64,000 nucleotides of DNA from Salegentibacter sp. (GTDB lineage Bacteria; Bacteroidota; Bacteroidia; Flavobacteriales; Flavobacteriaceae). A model generated the notes under the pieces. That model worked only from the letters and a program-made list of their open reading frames with translations. It searched no databases and was not told the DNA's origin. The stretch's first letter is position 1; each line of letters opens with the position of its first letter. The stretch is taken from the NCBI GenBank assembly GCA_017795085.1, contig CP051246.1, positions 1,118,514 through 1,182,513 on the forward strand, in the 5' to 3' direction. The position numbers and the translations under genes were made by a program. This document shows positions 43,888 through 53,537 of the stretch, piece after piece.

Positions 43888-45321
43888 TTATCCAAACCAT
43901 TCCTGTAAATGATTTTCTGAGATACTATCTTTAGTAAGTGGTTCAAGTTCTAATTTTTTTATTGGCTTATCGGCGTTTAAATACCGACTGATAATTTTTT
44001 CAGCATAGGCTGAAGTTTTTTGTGGTACCAGGAAATCCTGAAACTGTTCAATGCTATTAAAATCATCAGAATTCTCGATAAATCCGTAACCGGCATAACG
44101 ACCTTTGTTTAGATAAATAAAGCTTTTTTCCTCTTTACTTCTGCCTTTTTCCACCAATAAGCAGGAGTTTTCAAATCGGTTGATGTAATCAAGGGCGCGG
44201 GCAACACGATTATTATATTCTTCTTTTTTAATTTCATTTTTGCACATCCCACTACAGGTAGTGATTTTATAATGATTACATTGGCTAACGCCACTCTGTA
44301 AGTTACAGTATTTTGGGCAAAGTTCAAATTCCCGGCAAATAGTCTCCATAAATTTAACAGCTTCTTCACGGGTATAGAATTTCATCCAGCTAATAGGAGC
44401 ATTCTTGTTTTTATGAATGGCAAATTGTTCAATACCTTTTTGATTATGATAGGAGGTAAGGGTATAGGGGCGACTTACTTTTTTAAGAGCTTTATTAAAT
44501 TTTGGAAAATACTTTAAAATCAGTTCCGATTCTCTTAAAAGTGCGAGGAGTTCACTACCGGTAAGTTCATAATCAATTGAATAGGTGGCCTGCATCAGTT
44601 TGTATTTTCGGTTTGATTTTTCCTGAAAATGCGACTTTATCCTGCTTTTTATATTTTTAGCTTTTCCGATATATAAGGGAATACCATCTTTATCTTTAAA
44701 GAAATAAACCCCGGTAGTAGCAGGCAGTTTTTCAAAATCTGAATTTTTAAAATTCGGAGGCAGATAGGAAGCTGCAGTTTTTTGATTTAATAATTTATTT
44801 AAAACGCTATATTCGGGATCTAAATCTAAGCATCGCTGAAATAAAATTACCGTTGCTTCAGCATCTCCGCGTGCTCTGTGGCGATCGTAATGAGGAATAT
44901 TGATAGAGGTACAGATATTGCCAAGACTGTAAGAGAATAGCCCTGGAATTAACTTTCTGGCCAGACGTACCGTACACAATCGTTTTCTGTCAAAAGAAAT
45001 ATTTAAATTCTGGAATTCTGACCGGATGATATTATAATCGAAATTTACATTATGAGCTACAAAAACACAATCCTTTGTGATTTTATCAACTTCTGTGGCA
45101 ATTTCAGCAAAAGTAGGAGCTTCCTTTACCAGCTCATCATTTATTCCGGTAAGCGTTTCTATGTATAAAGGAATATCGGTTCCTGGATTAACCAGGGAGT
45201 TGTATTGTTCTATGACTTCCCCGTTTTGAACAACAATCACGCAAATTTCAGTGATTTTATTGCCTCTAATACCTCCACCGGTGGTTTCAATATCTGTTAT
45301 TGCAAATTTGATATCTTCCAT
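43888..45321 (-). CDS. DnaQ-like exonuclease fused to a UvrC-type GIY-YIG nuclease
   Basis: 477 residues. The N-terminal DEDDh 3'-5' exonuclease (DIETTGG near residue 9, FVAHNVNFDYNII, HRARGDAEAT) is followed by a GIY-YIG domain (ATTGVYFFKDKDGIPLYIGK near residue 205) and a UvrC-like cysteine-bearing part. This fusion is common in Bacteroidota (epsilon-like exonuclease with Cho/UvrC-like endonuclease) and points to DNA repair, perhaps processing incision products. It has no link to the polysaccharide genes. It is transcribed against wzc, separated by a repeat region. Confidence 0.9.
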   Translation of the reverse strand: MEDIKFAITDIETTGGGIRGNKITEICVIVVQNGEVIEQYNSLVNPGTDIPLYIETLTGINDELVKEAPTFAEIATEVDKITKDCVFVAHNVNFDYNIIRSEFQNLNISFDRKRLCTVRLARKLIPGLFSYSLGNICTSINIPHYDRHRARGDAEATVILFQRCLDLDPEYSVLNKLLNQKTAASYLPPNFKNSDFEKLPATTGVYFFKDKDGIPLYIGKAKNIKSRIKSHFQEKSNRKYKLMQATYSIDYELTGSELLALLRESELILKYFPKFNKALKKVSRPYTLTSYHNQKGIEQFAIHKNKNAPISWMKFYTREEAVKFMETICREFELCPKYCNLQSGVSQCNHYKITTCSGMCKNEIKKEEYNNRVARALDYINRFENSCLLVEKGRSKEEKSFIYLNKGRYAGYGFIENSDDFNSIEQFQDFLVPQKTSAYAEKIISRYLNADKPIKKLELEPLTKDSISENHLQEWFG

Positions 45322-45439
45322 AAGATCAAATTAAAAACAAAATCCATTAATATAAAAGGAAATTTTACAAAATAAAGGATATATTCCATTTTGTAGATTT
45401 ATTATGAGGTTTGTATTGATATAAACAATGTATAGTGTA

Positions 45440-45690
45440 TATGATAAAAAAGGCTTTTGACGGGTTCAGGAGAAACAAAAAAGGGCGCCCTATGTGGAGG
45501 TGTTTTTTTGACAACAAGGCCAAAAAATCGCAAATCGGCAACCACTAAATTTTTACAAGGATTCAAAAATTATTAACGCTGCTGATTTACTACACTCACA
45601 CACGGAATTTAAAGCTCGTAAAACTCGCCAAAAGTCAATTTCCTTCGTTAGATAATTTTTATCTCGGATCTCAGGATGACGGGAATCAAA
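45440..45690. repeat. Dispersed repeat B, copy 2
   Basis: Begins GACGGGTTCAGGAGAAACAA and continues with CTATGTGGAGGTGTTT, ACTAAATTTTTACAAGG, TTCAAAAATTATTAACGCTG and TTAGATAATTTTTATCTCGG. It is followed by a TCAGGATGACGGGAATC unit and a CTCCTTAGCCCCAAAGGGGG unit (45705-45725). Confidence 0.7.
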
Positions 45691-45740
45691 AATGTAAGTA
45701 AAAGCTCCTTAGCCCCAAAGGGGGAATTAATATATATTGT

Positions 45741-45951
45741 CATTAGTGTCCACTTAAGTTAATCGTTGATTTCCGATAGGGCTTGAAATTAATTAGTTTC
45801 CAAGGTTTTTTCAATGGTGACGATTTGAAACAGAAAACCATTAAAATTTTATAAAAAGCATTTTTTTGAAACGAAAGAAATTAATATACAACCTTTTACA
45901 AATACAACTAGTACCATCAAGTCTTCATATTATTTTTAATGGACACTAATG
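45741..45951. mobile_element. 211-bp MITE-like element with 9-bp target duplication
   Basis: The ends CATTAGTGTCCA (45741-45752) and TGGACACTAATG (45940-45951) are perfect 12-bp inverted repeats with further imperfect pairing inside. Immediately outside on both sides stands the same 9-bp ATATATTGT (45732-45740 and 45952-45960). The element encodes no protein and is AT-rich. It must have been moved by a transposase encoded elsewhere. A 9-bp duplication fits IS1/IS4/IS256-type families, but no family is assigned. Confidence 0.88.
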
Positions 45952-47295
45952 ATATATTGTATAATGTAAGAAGGTTCATTTTGAGGCGAAGGGCTGGATG
46001 TTGTATACCTATATTGCTTATTGAAGTATAATTAATTACTCCAAAGGGTTACTGCCCAGTGCCTGAAGATATTCAGCCTGGGTTTTTAAATAATCGGTTT
46101 GCAGGTTTAACTCTTGCAACCGGGCATCGATCAAATTGGTTTCCCGGGTGTTTATTAGAAAGATAGAACTTTCCCCAAAATCAAATTTTCTGAGTTCTGC
46201 ATCAAGCAGGATAGTGGCATCTTCAACCATTTGATCTATCATTTCGCTTTGTTCACTATAAGCATCAAGTTGCTGTTTAAGTGAGCTTGCTTTGGCTTCT
46301 AATTGTTGGTCTTTTAGGTTTAGTTCCAGTTCAGCGTCCCGTAATTTAAAATCGGCAATTTTATAATCGCCCCTTTCTTTCCGTAGAAATAAGGGCATAG
46401 AGAATTTGATTCCGGCTTTGTATGCCCCTGCGTTAAAGGTCTCAAAATTCTCCGGTTCTTCAGATAGGAAATTATATTCAAGATCTATTTTAGGTAATAA
46501 TTTATTAAAACGGTAGCGTTTTTCAATTTCAAGGGCTTCTATTTTTCGTCTGTAAAATTCAAGTTGGGGATGATTTTCAAGATTTTGATTTACAGCGGGA
46601 ATACTACTCAAAAATGTCTCGGAAATACTTTGCGTATTAGCAGGGGAAACTTCTTCTTTTAATACCAACGGACTATCTTCATACCATAAATAAGTTGAAA
46701 GTTCCAGGCGCTTTTTATTTAAGCTTACCTGGGCCTGGTTTAGTTGAATTTTGCGTTTTTGTAATGTAATACGTGCTTCTACAGTATCTATTCCGGCAAG
46801 GTCGCCGGTTTGCGCGCCACGACGAATACCACTATAACGTTCCAAAGCATTTTCAAGGAAATTCTCAAACATGTTTTGTTTTTGATGTGCCTGTATCCAT
46901 TCAAAATAAACAAAAGAAGCCTGTAACAAAATATCGTTTATCATTAGCTGTTGTTCGGCTTTGCTTTGCTGACGATAAGCTTGTGCTTTCCTAAGTCCGG
47001 CCATCCTGGAATTAATCCACAAGCCTTCTCCCAGGGAAAGCATAAGCCCAGCCTGAAATAAACCCGCTTCCGGTACCTGGTTTTGAGGATTTACATAATT
47101 GCCCTGACTTTGTTGAAAGCCACCTTTTAATTTGAGTCCGTACCATGTAGGGATTTGTAATTGTGCGTCTAATAAGTTATAATATTCTTTGCCTTTGTAT
47201 TCTTTACCTTTATAATCAACAACAAATCTCGGGTCAAAACCACCCCGGGCAGCTTTTACTTCAGCATCTCCTACGTTTCTAACAAGACCTGCTTG

Positions 47296-47301
47296 TTTTA
47301 C
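47296..47301. repeat. IS21 copy 2 target-site duplication, left
   Basis: TTTTAC directly before the element, repeated at 49900-49905. Confidence 0.75.
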
Positions 47302-47523
47302 TGGATACACTGGACTAAGCTGACCCCCCTAACAGTCTAGATTTAGCGTGCTGTCGTTCTGGCGGATGCTGACCCCCCTTAGAAAAAGAAGATAGCTAAA
47401 TTTTTAAAATTATTCTGGAGCATGTTGACCCCTCTGGATAATTTATTCGGGAGCATGCTGCCCCCCTTGGCTATTTTCTTTCTGGTTTTGGTTTATTTGG
47501 TGGTATCCACCAAAAGATCAGAG

Positions 47524-49068
47524 ATGTCCGGAAAACCAAAACTAATGAGTCAAGTAAAACAAATACTTCGTCTGCACCAACAGGGAAAGGGAATAAAAAC
47601 CATTGCAAAGGCGCTGTCTTTGAGTAAGAATACTGTCAAAGGCTATGTTCGTAAAGCTGATGCGGGCAATCTTCCCATAGAAACTTTGCTGGCTTTAGAG
47701 GACCCTGTCCTGGAGGGTAAACTATGGCCAGGAAATCCAGCCTATAAAGATGAGCGCTATGAGCAGCTCAAACCTCATTTAGCCTATTATTGTAAAGAGC
47801 TGGGCAAAGTAGGTGTTACCCGTTTGCTGCTCTGGGAGGAATATAAAGCCGATAACCCTTATCCCTATAGTTATGCGCAGTTCTGTTACCATATGCTGCA
47901 ACACCGTCGTAGCGGTAAGCCCTCTATGGTACTGGACCATAAAGCCGGAGATAAACTGTATGTGGATTACGCGGGTAAACTTTTATCTTACATCGACCGG
48001 GAGACCGGGGAAGAAATTAAAGTCCAGGTCTTTGTGGCCTGCCTGCCGTACTCTGACTATTGCTTTGCCATGGCGGTACCCAGCCAAAAGCTTGAAGATT
48101 TTATCTATGCCCTGGGCTGTTGTTTAAAAAATTTGGGAGGAGTTCCGTTAACACTGGTACCGGATAATCTTAAATCCGCGGTAACTAAAGCCAATCCTTA
48201 TGAACCCGATATCAACCAGGCACTGGAAGATTTTGCCAACCATTATGGTACTTCGGTGACCCCGGCCCGTCCCAGAAAGCCCCAAGACAAATCCCTGGTT
48301 GAGAATCAGGTAAAGCTGATCTATAGCCGGGTATACGCGAAACTTCGCGAGCTTACTTTCTTTGATCTTCCTTCTCTAAACCAGGCTATTGCTCAGAAAG
48401 TCAGGGAACATAACCAGACCCGTATGCAACAGAAAGACTATTGCAGGGAAGAGAAGTTCCTGGCCGATGAGAAACATACCCTGCAGCCTTTACCTGGCGA
48501 GCCCTTTGAGATCAAGTACTATAAAGAACATAAGGTGGCTAAAAACAATCATATTCAACTGGGTATGGACAAGCACTATTATAGCGTACCCTTCACTTAT
48601 ATCGGGATGAAGGTCAAAGTGATCTACACCCGATCCCTGGTGAAAATATACCACAAAGCCAACCTGATTGCCACACATCCCCGGAGTTACCGGAAAGGTA
48701 AGTATACCACCCGCAAGGAACACCTGTGTTCCCATCATCAGTACTACAAAGAGCGAAGCCCCACCTATTACATGCAGCGCGGCTATAATCATTCCGAGAC
48801 GTTATACCAGTATATGGAGGCCTTGTTCAAACAAGATAAATATCCTGAGCAGCTTTACAAAAGCTGTGATGGTATCTTAAACCTGGCTCGAAAAACAAAC
48901 CTCGAACCCTTTACCAAAGCCTGTGAGGTGGCAATGGAACATCAGAATTACTCGTACAAGTTCTTAAAACAAATCCTGGAAAACAGGATGACCGAATACC
49001 CTGAAGAGCCTGTAATAAAATCCAGATCCCCTCACGGGAATATCCGTGGAGCATCATCCTATAAATAA
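47524..49068 (+). CDS. istA: IS21 transposase IstA, copy 2
   Basis: 514 residues, identical in predicted protein to copy 1. HTH region IKTIAKALSLSKNTVKGYVR and DDE-type catalytic domain as in copy 1. The open frame continues upstream to 47422, but that part is read through the GCTGACCCCC-type repeats, so ATG 47524 (or 47545) is the better start. The gene is intact, so the element is probably still able to move. Confidence 0.94.
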   Translation: MSGKPKLMSQVKQILRLHQQGKGIKTIAKALSLSKNTVKGYVRKADAGNLPIETLLALEDPVLEGKLWPGNPAYKDERYEQLKPHLAYYCKELGKVGVTRLLLWEEYKADNPYPYSYAQFCYHMLQHRRSGKPSMVLDHKAGDKLYVDYAGKLLSYIDRETGEEIKVQVFVACLPYSDYCFAMAVPSQKLEDFIYALGCCLKNLGGVPLTLVPDNLKSAVTKANPYEPDINQALEDFANHYGTSVTPARPRKPQDKSLVENQVKLIYSRVYAKLRELTFFDLPSLNQAIAQKVREHNQTRMQQKDYCREEKFLADEKHTLQPLPGEPFEIKYYKEHKVAKNNHIQLGMDKHYYSVPFTYIGMKVKVIYTRSLVKIYHKANLIATHPRSYRKGKYTTRKEHLCSHHQYYKERSPTYYMQRGYNHSETLYQYMEALFKQDKYPEQLYKSCDGILNLARKTNLEPFTKACEVAMEHQNYSYKFLKQILENRMTEYPEEPVIKSRSPHGNIRGASSYK

Positions 49069-49093
49069 TATGTAATCTATTAAAAATCAATAT

Positions 49094-49813
49094 ATGAACA
49101 CCATTGAAAATCAATTAACGAAACTTCGGCTACATGGTATGCAAAGCAGCTGGAAAGCCATGGTGGAGACCCGGCAACATCACGAACTCTCCTTTGGGGA
49201 AGGCCTGGAAGTCTTGTTACAGGCGGAAGCAGAAGACCGAACACATCGCCGTTTTGAACGCCTGAAAAAAAGTGCACAGTTCAGATACCAGGCCAGCGTG
49301 GAAGAACTCAACCTGGATGCCACCAGAGGGATCAATAAAACGCAAATCACAGAACTTACCAGTGGTGCCTATCTAGAAAAAGGGGAATCCATCTTACTGA
49401 CCGGGGCCACGGGTTGTGGAAAAAGTTTTCTTGCTTCAGCCCTTGGACACCAGGCCTGTAGCCAGGGCCATAAAGTCCTCTATTATAATACTCAAAAATT
49501 AATGATGAAAACCAAAATGACCCGTCTTGATGGGAGCTTCCTGAAATTCTTTGATAAGCTGGCAAAAGCTAAACTGCTGATCCTGGACGACTTTGGACTG
49601 GCCCATTTAGATGGAAAACAACAAATGGATCTGATGGAAATCATTGAGGATCGCCACGGAAGATCATCAACAATAATCGCTAGTCAACTTCCCGTAGGAA
49701 GTTGGTATGATATCATTGGCGAGGCAAGCATTGCTGACGCAATTTTGGACCGTTTGGTACACACCTCACACCGAATAGAATTAAAGGGGGAAAGTCTTAG
49801 AAAAAAACTGTAA
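49094..49813 (+). CDS. istB: IS21 helper ATPase IstB, copy 2
   Basis: 239 residues, identical to copy 1, with intact Walker A (GATGCGKS) and Walker B (LLILDDFG). It starts 25 bp after istA. Intact ATPase and transposase in both copies mean either can drive transposition of the other. Confidence 0.95.
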   Translation: MNTIENQLTKLRLHGMQSSWKAMVETRQHHELSFGEGLEVLLQAEAEDRTHRRFERLKKSAQFRYQASVEELNLDATRGINKTQITELTSGAYLEKGESILLTGATGCGKSFLASALGHQACSQGHKVLYYNTQKLMMKTKMTRLDGSFLKFFDKLAKAKLLILDDFGLAHLDGKQQMDLMEIIEDRHGRSSTIIASQLPVGSWYDIIGEASIADAILDRLVHTSHRIELKGESLRKKL

Positions 49814-49899
49814 TATTGTCATTATCTTATCTTTTTGACCAAAATCCTTAGGGGGGTCAGTATGGCCAGTACGAGGGGTCAGCATCACCAGAATATCCA

Positions 49900-49905
49900 T
49901 TTTAC
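49900..49905. repeat. IS21 copy 2 target-site duplication, right
   Basis: TTTTAC directly after the element, matching 47296-47301. On the reverse strand this is the GTAAAA in the tolC-like coding text (...V-K). Confidence 0.75.
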
Positions 49906-50029
49906 CACAGGATGCTGGTTTATGATTTTATCGAGAAATTCCGGGTAGCTTAAACTGTCTTGTTGAGCCAAACCCGCCTTTGAAAAAATAAGGAATAGTA
50001 TAATTATAAAGCGCAGCTGCATAGGCTGT

Positions 50030-51397
50030 TTATTTATTTTTTTTAGGAGCAGAATTATTTTGTGTTTTTTGATTAGTAGGGGTATAGTAATTGGGAGGGA
50101 ACCCATTAAGGTTTCTCCATAGTTCATACCAAATAGGGACATCTTCAAGCAAAGCAATGGTATAGGCGCCACTTCCTATCCCGATTTGTTTCGGCCAGGG
50201 GTGATCATTAGAATCCGGAGCTAATAAAACCCGGTAACGTCCATTTTGGGAAATATAGTTTTCTACGGCTACCACCTTTGCACCATAGGTACCAAAAGAT
50301 AAATTAGGCCATCCGCTAAAAACTACTGCAGGCCAGCCATCAAATTGAATACGCACTTTTTCTCCAATATGCATAAGCGGCAGGTCTAAAGGCCTTACAT
50401 AGGTCTCTACGGCCATTTGGAAATCCGCAGGCATAATCCCTACCAATTCTTCTCCCTGGGAGAAGGTGCCGCCAAGTCCTGCTCTTAAAGCCTTATTAAT
50501 ATAACCGTTTTGAGGGGCCAGAATATAATATAAATCACTTCGGCGTTGATAATTAGATAATTGTATTTCAAGTTTATCTACTTCAGCCTGAGTTCCCAAT
50601 CTTGTACTTCGTGTGGTAAAAATTTCCTGGCGTGTTTTTGCTATCTTATCGGCATATTCAGCATTGATCCTGCCAATTTCTATTTCAGCATTGATAACGT
50701 TATTTTTACTGGAAAGCAATTGATTTTCTTGTGCAATTACCCCGGCATTGGCTTCCTGTAACTTTAAACGGCGTTCTTCCAGGTCTGTAAGGCTTTTAAG
50801 ACCTTCTTCCTGTAGGGTTTGCATTCGATCAAAACGAGTGTGGGCAATTTCGATTTGTGTTTTGGCAGCTTCCAGCTTAATACTGTCACTACGCACGCTT
50901 AATTTAGCCTGCTCTAATTTATTAGTAGCCTGGTCTTGCTTTAATTCTCTTTCATTAACCTGGGCTTCTAATTGTTGTTCCAGAGCTTCTATTTTTTCCT
51001 GATATGATTGAGCCGATTGGTTTTTAGCATCGATTTGACCGGAAGTTCGGGCTATTAATTTGGGGTCAAAATAATCGCTGCTTATCTCTGAGATACGTAA
51101 AATAGTATCTCCTTTTTTTACAAAATCCCCTTCGTTAACAAACCATTTTTCTATACGTCCGGGAATAGGTGACTGGATGGTTTGCGGGCGGTGTTCGGGA
51201 CTAAGTGTGGTAACATTTCCGCTTCCCTGAATAGTTTGGGTCCAGGGAAGAAATAGGATAAGGATAAAAAGAATAAGGGTACCTATGAGCACCTTATTGA
51301 AAACTTTATAATGTTTTCTAAACAAAACCCGTTTCCCCGATTGGTAATCGGCAAGATCTATGTGTTCTTTTAATTTTCCGTTTGAAATATTAAGCAT
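50030..51397 (-). CDS. HlyD-family membrane fusion protein
   Basis: 455 residues with one membrane segment (about 35-54), a biotinyl-lipoyl-like domain (IPGRIEKWFVNEGDFVKKGD near 93), a long coiled coil (about 130-280; QQLEAQVNERELKQDQATNK), and a C-terminal beta-barrel domain (RVLLAPDSNDHPWPKQIGIG). It would bridge the ABC protein (51408-53063) to the TolC partner in the periplasm. The tolC gene starts 7 bp after its stop and is broken by IS21, so export through this route is likely lost unless another TolC substitutes. Confidence 0.92.
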   Translation of the reverse strand: MLNISNGKLKEHIDLADYQSGKRVLFRKHYKVFNKVLIGTLILFILILFLPWTQTIQGSGNVTTLSPEHRPQTIQSPIPGRIEKWFVNEGDFVKKGDTILRISEISSDYFDPKLIARTSGQIDAKNQSAQSYQEKIEALEQQLEAQVNERELKQDQATNKLEQAKLSVRSDSIKLEAAKTQIEIAHTRFDRMQTLQEEGLKSLTDLEERRLKLQEANAGVIAQENQLLSSKNNVINAEIEIGRINAEYADKIAKTRQEIFTTRSTRLGTQAEVDKLEIQLSNYQRRSDLYYILAPQNGYINKALRAGLGGTFSQGEELVGIMPADFQMAVETYVRPLDLPLMHIGEKVRIQFDGWPAVVFSGWPNLSFGTYGAKVVAVENYISQNGRYRVLLAPDSNDHPWPKQIGIGSGAYTIALLEDVPIWYELWRNLNGFPPNYYTPTNQKTQNNSAPKKNK

Positions 51398-51407
51398 ATT
51401 ACACCGA

Positions 51408-53063
51408 TTATTTAATTTGTCCTTCCCATAATTCTACACACTCATCACAAGCATCTCTCCATAAAGGGTCGTTACTGGCTACGATCAAACTCCATTTGTG
51501 GTTGGGATCTGTCAGGAATTTTAGCAAGCGTTTTTTCTCACGATTTTCAAATTTTTCCAGCGGTTCTTTTAGAATCAGGATTGCAGGTTTTTTCAGGATT
51601 GCCCTTGCCAGGATAATTCGTTTTGCAATCAGGGCAGAAAGGTATCTCCCTTCAGGATGTATATGAGTATTTAAGCCTTCAGATTGTTCCCGAACAAATT
51701 CTAAAAGCCCGGTATGCTTTAAGGCCCATTCAATATCACTATCTGAAATATTTTTATCCCTAAAGGTCAGGTTTTCCCATAAGGTGCCATCAAAAGGTAT
51801 TTCTTCAGGCAACATTGTGCCAAGATACTGGCGGTATTCATTAAGTACAAGCGTATGTCTTGCCGTACCATTAATATAAAATTTACCGGAAGTGGGCGTA
51901 AATATTCCCGCCATCATTTTTAACAAACTGGTTCTTCCGGTTCCTGCACCTCCGGCAATTACCAGGTTTTTACCAGGTTCTACAGTGAGATTAATGTTTT
52001 TTAATACCCGGTATCCTTCAGGTTCAAAATTAGCATTTTTCAATTCCAGTTTTATCCCGGCAGTAGGATTAATTGTTTTATCACTTTTCATTAACTCCAA
52101 CGGCTTATCTACTACCTGACCTAATTTTTCTACGGAAGTTAAGGTGTCGTATATGTTATCTAAGCTGCGTATTATTTTTTCTACGGAAGCAATAACCAGT
52201 AAAATGATGATTTCAGCAGCTACAAACTGCCCGATATTCATTTGTTGATTAAGCACCAGCATTCCCCCTATAGCCAAAAGCCCACCGGCTACCAATACTT
52301 TAAAGATGATGAGCTTGATATATTGAATTTTTAAAACCCCAAAATGATCTTCCCTTTCTTTTAAATATTTTTCGGTGAGTTTATCATTTTTATCAAGAGC
52401 AAGCTGGCTTCTTCCCGAAATTTTGAAACTTATTAAATTACGGGCTATTTCCTGAATCCAATATGCTACTTCATATTTATGTTTTGATTCGTCTAAGCTT
52501 GTTTTAATTCCTTTAGCCACGGTAAACTTAAATACCAAATAAATCAGTAGAATCAATAATACACCATAGAGGATAAAAAAGGGATGGTAGAGCGAAAGTA
52601 AGATAATCCCAAAAGTTATTTGTACCAGGGCTGCAGGAAACTCCAATAGTAATTTGCTAATTCCTTTTTGAACAATTAGAATATCAAAAAAGCGATTGGC
52701 GAGTTCAGGTGGGTAGATATTTTTTAATGCTTCACTTTTAATTTTTGGAAAACGGTAAGAAAATTCAAAACTCGCTCGTGTAAATAACTTTTGCTGAATA
52801 TTCTCAGCCAGTCTAAGTTGCAATAACTCGAAGACCCCTACAAGCCCTACAGCGGCAGTCACTAAAATAACCAGAATAATCCAACTGGTACTCACCCGGC
52901 CTCCCTGAATTAAATTTACAATAGCCTGGATGCCCAATGGTACGGTTAAATTGATTAAACCGGCAAAAAGGGCATAGAATAAAATATGACTTACATCCTT
53001 TTTATCAGCTTTTAATAATTTATATAATCTTTTGACTGGAGTCTTAGGATCGGTGTTACTCAT
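51408..53063 (-). CDS. Type I exporter-like ABC protein with degenerate ATPase domain
   Basis: 551 residues. A six-helix transmembrane domain (about 20-300) precedes a nucleotide-binding domain in one chain, as in HlyB-type exporters without a peptidase domain. The catalytic motifs are unusual: Walker A reads GGAGTGRTS with Arg in place of the invariant Lys; the signature LSGGQ is replaced by text around YLSALIAKR; Walker B reads ILILKEP with Lys for Asp; and the switch region reads VASNDP without His. ATP hydrolysis is therefore doubtful. The genes for HlyD- and TolC-type partners follow. The motif reading should be checked against relatives, some of which share these changes. Confidence 0.85.
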   Translation of the reverse strand: MSNTDPKTPVKRLYKLLKADKKDVSHILFYALFAGLINLTVPLGIQAIVNLIQGGRVSTSWIILVILVTAAVGLVGVFELLQLRLAENIQQKLFTRASFEFSYRFPKIKSEALKNIYPPELANRFFDILIVQKGISKLLLEFPAALVQITFGIILLSLYHPFFILYGVLLILLIYLVFKFTVAKGIKTSLDESKHKYEVAYWIQEIARNLISFKISGRSQLALDKNDKLTEKYLKEREDHFGVLKIQYIKLIIFKVLVAGGLLAIGGMLVLNQQMNIGQFVAAEIIILLVIASVEKIIRSLDNIYDTLTSVEKLGQVVDKPLELMKSDKTINPTAGIKLELKNANFEPEGYRVLKNINLTVEPGKNLVIAGGAGTGRTSLLKMMAGIFTPTSGKFYINGTARHTLVLNEYRQYLGTMLPEEIPFDGTLWENLTFRDKNISDSDIEWALKHTGLLEFVREQSEGLNTHIHPEGRYLSALIAKRIILARAILKKPAILILKEPLEKFENREKKRLLKFLTDPNHKWSLIVASNDPLWRDACDECVELWEGQIK

Positions 53064-53537
53064 GAGTGGTCTTGAAGCTTACAGTATTGGCCAACTTTTA
53101 AAATGACAGTTGCAAAAATAATTTTCAAATCAATACGAAACCTAATAATATCAAGGCTTTAACGAATGATTAAGATTTGTAGTAGTCTTATGTAAAACCG
53201 TGATTTCTCAATAAAGAGAGAATGTGTTAATCAAAGGAATTTATTTTGAAAAATTGAAATTCCGGAGGGTATAATTCAGATAAATCTTTAAAATTATTGT
53301 TTTTAAAAGCATACATTAAATTTGTGTAAAATCCTTTACTTTCCCAACGTAATTCGGAACAAGCTCCGAAGAGGAACTCAACTCATCAGTAAAAACGCTG
53401 CAGAGGTTTTATCCTGAAAGTGTTAGTTTTTACTGTACCAAGATCACCGGATGGTAAACCTATAAAATCTCTTTAAGCGTGTTTTATTCCCGGCTTAGTT
53501 TGATTGAAAAAAGTTTTTTCAATACCCGTCCTGTTGA
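53064..53537. other. Intergenic region, no gene seen
   Basis: The only structure seen is a hairpin of ATTGAAAAAA and TTTTTTCAAT (53503-53523) just past the stop of the MacB-like permease (53538), which may serve as its terminator. The rest may hold the promoter of the ABC-HlyD-TolC operon. No clear promoter was identified. Confidence 0.5.

Larger units (their letters stand above)
47302..49899 (+). mobile_element. IS21-family insertion sequence, copy 2 (2598 bp)
   Basis: Same length, ends and predicted proteins as copy 1 but on the opposite strand, 7.0 kb away. It starts TGGATACACTGGACTAAGCT and ends in the complement of TGGATATTCTGGTGATGCTG. Its istA end carries transposase-binding-type sites at about 47318, 47369, 47422 and 47455 and the other end at about 49850 and 49875. 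It sits in the tolC-like gene. Matching 6-bp flanks show the element arrived by transposition and has not since recombined with copy 1. Confidence 0.95.
46036..50022 (-). pseudogene. TolC-family outer-membrane efflux gene split by IS21
   Basis: The gene begins at ATG 50022 with a signal peptide (MQLRFIIILFLIFSKAGLAQ) and reads to ...NQHPVVK, where IS21 copy 2 interrupts it. It resumes at 47301 as KQAGLVRNVGDAEVKAARGG and ends at 46036. Removing the IS and one TTTTAC duplicate gives exactly 461 codons in frame (460 residues plus stop), a normal TolC-like length with coiled-coil repeats (LNLKDQQLEAKASSLKQQLD). The start codon, signal peptide and body are all present, so it is a recent disruption. 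It is the last gene of the ABC-HlyD-TolC operon. Confidence 0.93.

Noticed and set aside
40301-47301. Composite transposon made by the two IS21 copies
   Set aside because: Each copy has its own matching target duplication, so they inserted independently. The pair could still recombine with each other.
47422-47523. Extra 34 N-terminal codons on the IS21 transposase
   Set aside because: They fall within the cluster of transposase-binding GCTGACCCCC-type repeats. The HTH-containing protein begins at ATG 47524.
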